From: JBDNIO01 sp041688215
GTDB lineage: Bacteria > Pseudomonadota > Gammaproteobacteria > Nevskiales > Salinisphaeraceae
NCBI GenBank assembly: GCA_041688215.1
Contig: JBDNIO010000159.1
Coordinates: 1-13,401 of the forward strand
Length of the DNA stretch: 13,401 bases
Direction of reading: 5' to 3'
Part shown: in pieces, positions 9,689 to 13,401 of the stretch
Layout: every line of letters starts with the position of its first letter
Numbering within the stretch: position 1 is the stretch's first letter
Notes under the pieces: model-generated
Told to the model about the DNA's origin: nothing
Databases searched by the model: none
The model's input: the letters and a program-made list of their open reading frames with translations, nothing else
Translations under genes and position numbers: made by a program

Positions 9689-10516
9689 GTGTTGTCTGAT
9701 GACGCTATCGAACCGGCAATAACGGCGCAGGTCGCAGAAATTTCCAAAGCGGTCGGCGCCCCGGTTTATCTGTTGGCTATTATCGCGCCCCGTTATGACT
9801 TGTGGCGCAATTCCAACGACGCACAATCCAAAGCCAGAGCGCAGGTGGAGCGCGCGGCCGAACAACTGCGTGCAAAACGGGCGCGCGTGGGTCATGCCCT
9901 GGTGGTAAAAGGCAACCAGGCCGTTGCGGCCATGGAAGCTGCGCAACGCATGCAAACCGACTTTATCGTAATCGGCGCCGGCGAACAGGCGCGCGAGCAG
10001 CCCGGTTTCGTGCGTACAACAGCGAAAACGCTGGCGCGCACCGCTGAGCAGCATGTCTGGATTTGCAAACCAAAAGCCGATGCCGCCCTCCAACACATTC
10101 TGTGCGCCTTCAATGAAAGCCGAGGTTCGGCCGATGGGATTCGTGTGAGTATTGATCTGGCGCGGCAATTCAACGCAAAAATGCAATTATTCAGCGCCTT
10201 GCCCCCGCCACCGGCAGGGATGCTCGGTGGCGACGAGACCGAGCGCGCGGAAGCGCAGGAAGCCGCCAGCCGTGCTTTGATGGATCAGCGCGCCAGCGTT
10301 ATTGAAGGCTTTAATTTCAGTGGTGTAACACTGGCGCGCAACCTGTGCTGGTCGGAGCTGGTCTCAACCGTCGTGCTCACGGAAGCAGACAAACACCGCG
10401 ATGGTCTGCTGGTAATGGGGGCGGCTGGGCGCCGGCGTTTCCCCACCATGATGCTGGGTAACACCGCGGAAAAGATTCTGGGCTTGTGCCCCTCGTCGTT
10501 ACTGATCGTGAAGTAG
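9689..10516 (+). CDS. Tandem universal stress protein (two UspA domains), start damaged
   Basis: Usp proteins are cytoplasmic stress-response proteins, many of them ATP-binding. There are two domains. Domain 1 runs to about residue 127, with FIVIGAGEQA and a degenerate glycine pattern. Domain 2 begins at LQHILCAFNESRGS (about 132-145) and ends with VMGAAGRRRFPTMMLGNTAEKIL and SSLLIVK, the G-2x-G-9x-G(S/T)-like nucleotide loop. The GTG at 9689 is only the first possible start after a TAA at 9674. It lacks a ribosome binding site and begins inside the first beta strand. Reading from ATG 9662 with the TAA ignored gives RILYVLSDDA, the normal Usp opening, for a protein of about 284 residues. The gene may be silenced or weakly made by reinitiation. 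It converges on the DUF2064 gene with a 4-base gap. Confidence 0.82.
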   Translation: MLSDDAIEPAITAQVAEISKAVGAPVYLLAIIAPRYDLWRNSNDAQSKARAQVERAAEQLRAKRARVGHALVVKGNQAVAAMEAAQRMQTDFIVIGAGEQAREQPGFVRTTAKTLARTAEQHVWICKPKADAALQHILCAFNESRGSADGIRVSIDLARQFNAKMQLFSALPPPPAGMLGGDETERAEAQEAASRALMDQRASVIEGFNFSGVTLARNLCWSELVSTVVLTEADKHRDGLLVMGAAGRRRFPTMMLGNTAEKILGLCPSSLLIVK

Positions 10517-10520
10517 CGAC

Positions 10521-11141
10521 CTACAACAGGTTTTTGCGTTTGGCGCGCAAATAATCAACGCGTTCGTCCACATCCCAGACCTTTGGCAGTAAGGTCCACG
10601 AAAGTTGCAAGCGGTGCAGCCGCCGCCGCGTTTGCGACATAACCGCGGGCGTACTCCAGCGTATATTGTGAAACAGCCGCGGCGCGGCGATGCGCGAGCC
10701 GACCAGCGCATAGCCGCCGTCCTCAGTGGGCGAGAACACGCAGTCGTCGCCCTCGTGCAGTGCATCGAGCGCATCGTCAAGGTGATCCGGCTCCAGCACC
10801 GGACAATCACCGCCAATAATCAGTGCGTAATCACAGCGGCGCAGCGTTCGCCTTAATGCGCCCTGCATCTTCTGCCCCAGATTGCCTTCGGGTTGCCGGC
10901 GTAAACGCACCCCCCATTTACGCCGGCAATGGAAGAAAAACGCGTGCTGCGTGTCCGGCGCGCACCACAAATGTACCGGCGCCAGATTCGCATTAACTGC
11001 CATTTCTATATTTCGGCTCAACAGTTCGCGATAAACCTTTGCGGCCCGCGGATAGCCGATATCCCGCCCCAACCGGGTTTTACAAGTGCCCGGTACCGGT
11101 GACTTGGCGAAGATAATTATACGGCCGCGTGGATATAGCAT
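10521..11141 (-). CDS. DUF2064/TIGR04282-type glycosyltransferase-like protein
   Basis: The family has a GT-A/nucleotidyltransferase fold related to CofC. It is annotated as a glycosyltransferase in arsenosugar-type clusters, but most members are uncharacterised. Visible marks are FAKSPVPGTCKTRL (residues 11-24, nucleotide-binding loop), LIIGGDCPVL (107-116, with the metal-binding Asp), FSPTEDGGYALVG (136-148) and a WSTP motif (162-165). The length of 206 is normal and the frame is intact. The ATG at 11141 has only a weak purine-rich stretch before it. No signal or membrane segment is seen, so it is cytoplasmic. Its 3' end meets the universal stress gene with 4 bases between them. The partner glycosyltransferase (TIGR04283) often found beside it is not in this window, so the pathway cannot be named. 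Residues 72-82 are unusually Arg/Lys-rich. Confidence 0.85.
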   Translation of the reverse strand: MLYPRGRIIIFAKSPVPGTCKTRLGRDIGYPRAAKVYRELLSRNIEMAVNANLAPVHLWCAPDTQHAFFFHCRRKWGVRLRRQPEGNLGQKMQGALRRTLRRCDYALIIGGDCPVLEPDHLDDALDALHEGDDCVFSPTEDGGYALVGSRIAAPRLFHNIRWSTPAVMSQTRRRLHRLQLSWTLLPKVWDVDERVDYLRAKRKNLL

Positions 11142-11185
11142 CAGCTTACATTCTTAATCTTGATTAGACTCGAAACTTAGCTACG

Positions 11186-11286
11186 GTCATTGCGAGGAGC
11201 CGAGCGAAGCGAGCTGAACGAAGTGAACGCGACGCGGCAATCTCTAAAACCCTGGATTGCCGCGCGCTTTCAGCGCTCGCAATGAC
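11186..11286. repeat. REP-type palindrome with GTCATTGCGAG ends
   Basis: The 11-bp inverted ends GTCATTGCGAG (11186-11196) and CTCGCAATGAC (11276-11286) enclose a second perfect pair, CGCGGCAATC (11233-11242) with GATTGCCGCG (11255-11264), plus purine-rich GAGCGAAGCGAGC text. It forms a long hairpin of a kind common between bacterial genes. It fills most of the space upstream of the DUF2064 gene and should not be read as a protein. Confidence 0.8.
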
Positions 11287-11366
11287 ATGAAACCTAGTAC
11301 ATTCTGGCTTAGGCTGAGTTTCAGGTCTAATCAGGTTCTTAATTGGTAAGGAAAACATCATCAAGC

Positions 11367-11397
11367 TTGCTAGTTCCCGCGATAACGATGCTAGAAT
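11367..11397 (+). promoter_or_regulatory. Possible stable-RNA promoter upstream of the hairpin units and tRNA
   Basis: TTGCTA (11367-11372) and TAGAAT (11392-11397) are 19 bases apart, followed by a GC-rich ACGCGCCCGC stretch like the discriminator of stringently controlled tRNA promoters. The spacer is longer than ideal. If real, the transcript would include both hairpin units before the tRNA. Confidence 0.3.
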
Positions 11398-11460
11398 ACG
11401 CGCCCGCTACGGCGGTGTCTTAATTCAGCGAGTTATCCGCCGCAACAAACATGAACGAAG

Positions 11461-11579
11461 AATTTCGTACATGGATGTATGAACGCGAAGCCGCAAAGCG
11501 GCGTAGCGAGGATAAACGTAAACTCGTTTTCGGTTATCCGCACCAAGGACTTGGGCAGGAGCCCAATGTCCAATCTAAT
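11461..11579 (+). repeat. Structured repeat unit A (four hairpins)
   Basis: The unit carries four stem-loops in order: TACAT-GG-ATGTA (11468-11479, extended by G-T and C-G pairs); GCCGC-AAA-GCGGC (11490-11502); GGATAA with TTATCC (11510-11515, 11534-11539); and GGACTTGGGC with GCCCAATGTCC (11547-11556, 11561-11571, one bulged T). It ends with CAATCTAAT. Unit B repeats the design with different stem bases, so pairing rather than sequence is conserved. A short open frame through it is not a credible protein. Confidence 0.75.
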
Positions 11580-11698
11580 TTGTACATGGATGTACAAACG
11601 CGAAGCTGGCATAGCCAGCGTAGCGAGGACCACTGGAAACTTGTTTTCGGTGGTCCACACCGAGGACTTGGGCAGGATGCCCAATGTCCAATCTAATG
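11580..11698 (+). repeat. Structured repeat unit B (four hairpins), directly before the tRNA
   Basis: Stem-loops are TGTACAT-GG-ATGTACA (11581-11596), GCTGGC-ATA-GCCAGC (11605-11619), GGACCAC with GTGGTCC (11627-11633, 11650-11656) and GGACTTGGGCA with TGCCCAATGTCC (11664-11674, 11678-11689, bulged T at 11685). It ends with CAATCTAAT one to two bases before the tRNA. The linker GCGTAGCGAGGA is identical in both units. The stem changes between units are mostly paired changes. Confidence 0.75.
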
Positions 11699-11699
11699 A

Positions 11700-11750
<51 letters not shown>

Positions 11751-11775
<25 letters not shown>

Positions 11776-11990
11776 TTTAATTCGCCAGGAGAATTGATAA
11801 GGGATTACGGCATAGCAAGGAACCGCCGAATGCAGCTATGCTGCGCTCACTGACGTTCGGGTTCGATTCCGCCCAGCTCCACCATTTAATTCGCCAAGAG
11901 ATTGATAAGGGATTACGGCATAGCAAGGAACCGCCGAGTGCAGCTACGCTGCGCTCACTGGCGTTCGGGTTCGATTCCGTCCAGCCGCAC
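11751..11990 (+). repeat. Tandem array of about 108-109 bp beginning with tRNA 3' ends (att-like)
   Basis: Copy 1 (11751-11859) begins with the T-arm and acceptor end of the real tRNA. Copy 2 (11860-11967) begins with the same 25 bases including CCA and then the same flank (TTTAATTCGCCA, GGGATTACGGCATAGCAAGG, CCGCCGA), with only about five differences. A third, degenerate start (from 11968, GGTTCGATTCCGTCCAGC) is cut off after about 20 bases. Repeated tRNA 3' ends are the usual footprint of tyrosine-recombinase attachment sites, but the short period also allows simple tandem duplication. Confidence 0.75.
11860..11884 (+). other. Duplicated tRNA-Ala 3' fragment
   Basis: These 25 bases are identical to the last 25 bases of the tRNA-Ala (T loop, acceptor strand, CCA). 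No D-arm or anticodon arm precedes them, so this is not a second tRNA gene but a duplicated end, as expected of an attachment-site copy. Confidence 0.75.
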
Positions 11991-12070
11991 TAGCAGAAAC
12001 AACGGTCTACGGTTTCCTCTAAAACCTTCTTTACTGCCTCACGTGCTTCCAACACTCACCCAAGGTAATT

Positions 12071-12106
12071 CGTCATTCCGGAAAATGCGCAGCATTTATC
12101 CGGAAT
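12071..12106. repeat. REP hairpin, second copy of the 6746-6778 type
   Basis: ATTCCGG (12075-12081) pairs with CCGGAAT (12100-12106). The inner arms AAATGC and GCATTT match the hairpin at 6746-6778, with GCA instead of GGA in the loop. CGTCA precedes it, as in the other copy, but the second half of the element is missing or unrecognisable. The 168 bases after it, up to hsdM, show nothing else that I can support. Confidence 0.65.
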
Positions 12107-12274
12107 CCATGCGGATATTGGCGATGGCTTGCGGGTTTCACTTCGTTGCATTAGCTACGTAATCCCGAAATTATGCGCTGTTACCCCGAGTACATATTAG
12201 CGTTGCTTCTGTCGTAATTGCGATACTGCAAGTGAAACGGTCACCTCAATCCGGATAACGGACGCGATAACCCT

Positions 12275-13401
12275 ATGACCCCTGAAGCCCTCAAACACCT
12301 CGAAGACCAACTGTGGAAAAGCGCGGACGACCTGCGCGCCAACTCCGACCTGGCCAGCAACGAATACGACACGCCCGTGCTTGGTCTGATATTCCTCAAG
12401 TTTGCCGACGGCAAATTCAAGCAGCACAAAAAAGCTATACAGGCCGAGTTTGAAAAGCTCAAAGGCGGGCGGCGCGAAAGAAAGATGGAAGACATCGCCA
12501 TCGAGTACTGCGGTTTCTGGCTGCCGGAAAACGCCCGCTACGACTATTTGCTGGGCTTGTCTGAAGACGAAGACATCCCGCAAAAGCTCAAAGACGCCAT
12601 GACCACCATCGAGCAGTACAAGCCCGAACTCGAAGGCGTATTGCCCAAGGATGAATACTTCGCCCTAACCCGCAACCCCAACCACACCGGCCTGCCTAAC
12701 CGGCTGCTGAAAAACTTTGCCAATATCCCGGACGATGCCGGCGGCGATCTGTTCGGCAAAATATACGAATACTTCCTCGCCAAGTTCGCACTGGCAGAAG
12801 GCCAGGGCGGCGGCGAGTTCTTCACGCCCACATCCGTAGTGCGCTTAATGGTCGAAATTATCGAACCCCACGGCGGCAAGGTGTTTGACCCCGCCTGTGG
12901 TTCCGCTGGCATGTTCGTGCAATCCGCCCGCTTTGTGGATGAACACCGGCAAGCCCTAAAAAACGACAAGAAAGGCGATCTCGATCTATTCGTCTGCGGC
13001 CAGGAGAAAACCCTGGCCACCGTCAAACTGGCCAAGATGAACCTCGCGGTCAACGGCCTGCGCGGCGATATCCACCAGGCCATCAGCTATTACGAAGACC
13101 CGGCCTACAGCCTGGGCAAATTTGATTACGTGCTGGCCAATCCGCCGTTTAACGTGGACGAGGTGAACTACAACGGCGTTAAAGACGACCCGCGCTTCAA
13201 CACCTACGGCGTGCCTAGACGTAAGACCAAGAGCAAAGGCAAGGCGGACGAGGAAACCGTCCCCAACGCCAATTATCTGTGGATTAACCTGTTCGCCACC
13301 TCGTTAAAAGCACAAGGCCGCGCCGCGCTGGTTATGGCCAACTCCGCAAGCGATGCCCGCCATTCCGAGGCAGACATCCGCCGCGAACTGATCGAGCAAA
13401 A
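12275..13401 (+). CDS. hsdM: Type I restriction-modification methyltransferase subunit HsdM (5' part)
   Basis: HsdM transfers a methyl group from S-adenosylmethionine to N6 of adenine. With HsdS it protects the host's sites, and with HsdR it forms the restriction complex. The first 375 codons are present and the frame runs off the window end. The N-terminal HsdM helical domain (residues 1-150, LWKSADDLRANSDLASNEYDTPVLGLIFLK) is followed by GGGEFFTP (about 180-187), which belongs to the N-6 methylase family. Then come the SAM-binding motif DPACGSAGMF (205-214) and the catalytic motif NPPF (289-292). The family is usually about 500 residues, so roughly a quarter is missing here. The ATG fits the family start, but no good ribosome binding site is seen. 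It is absent from the upstream core genes' strand pairings and lies past the tRNA repeats, consistent with an acquired defence island; hsdS and hsdR are expected downstream. Confidence 0.95.
   Translation, partial: MTPEALKHLEDQLWKSADDLRANSDLASNEYDTPVLGLIFLKFADGKFKQHKKAIQAEFEKLKGGRRERKMEDIAIEYCGFWLPENARYDYLLGLSEDEDIPQKLKDAMTTIEQYKPELEGVLPKDEYFALTRNPNHTGLPNRLLKNFANIPDDAGGDLFGKIYEYFLAKFALAEGQGGGEFFTPTSVVRLMVEIIEPHGGKVFDPACGSAGMFVQSARFVDEHRQALKNDKKGDLDLFVCGQEKTLATVKLAKMNLAVNGLRGDIHQAISYYEDPAYSLGKFDYVLANPPFNVDEVNYNGVKDDPRFNTYGVPRRKTKSKGKADEETVPNANYLWINLFATSLKAQGRAALVMANSASDARHSEADIRRELIEQ

Noticed and set aside
11860..11935. Second tRNA gene
   Set aside because: Only the T-arm and acceptor end are present; there is no D-arm, anticodon arm or 5' acceptor strand before it.

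Overview
The window looks like a chromosomal segment of a free-living gammaproteobacterium, moderately GC-rich. The evidence is a proteobacterial-type ClpB behind a sigma-32-like promoter, a class I photolyase, a LOG-family protein starting MTKSYK, a TerC-family membrane protein, a tandem universal stress protein, and many short REP-type palindromes between genes. Genus cannot be decided from the sequence alone.

Layout. Bases 1-1030 hold a small one-helix membrane protein and a secreted, frameshifted protein with LPG(I/L)DG repeats. On the minus strand, 1066-2509 is a class I DNA photolyase broken by two frameshifts and one nonsense codon. Diverging from it is only the N-terminal third of a Sir2-type NAD-dependent deacetylase (2585-2893). 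Next is an intact clpB (3158-5740, minus), then a divergent LOG-family gene (5932-6684), then a lipoprotein M14 zinc carboxypeptidase (6895-7857) whose reading frame continues past a TAG. A minus-strand pair follows: TerC-family protein, then a guanine-deaminase-like nucleoside deaminase, probably one transcript. A tandem UspA-domain protein (up to 10516) has a stop at codon 5 of its best start, and converges with a DUF2064/TIGR04282 glycosyltransferase-like gene (10521-11141).

From about 11142 on, the content changes to a repeat-rich accessory boundary. It has a REP palindrome, two roughly 115-118 bp repeat units whose hairpins covary, a tRNA-Ala(CGC), 108-109 bp repeats that each begin with a copy of the tRNA T-arm and acceptor end, another REP hairpin, and the first 375 codons of a type I restriction-modification methyltransferase (hsdM) running off the end. 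This is the arrangement expected at the edge of an island or defence hotspot next to a tRNA gene, although no integrase is visible.

Two themes stand out. First, stress and repair genes (photolyase, Sir2, Usp, a cell-wall peptidase, a secreted repeat protein) carry lesions while clpB and others are intact. This suggests ongoing gene decay or, less interestingly, assembly errors. Second, the paired covarying-hairpin units that end 1-2 nt before the tRNA behave like a structured RNA or DNA element whose fold, not sequence, is conserved. They are the best candidate for something undescribed.
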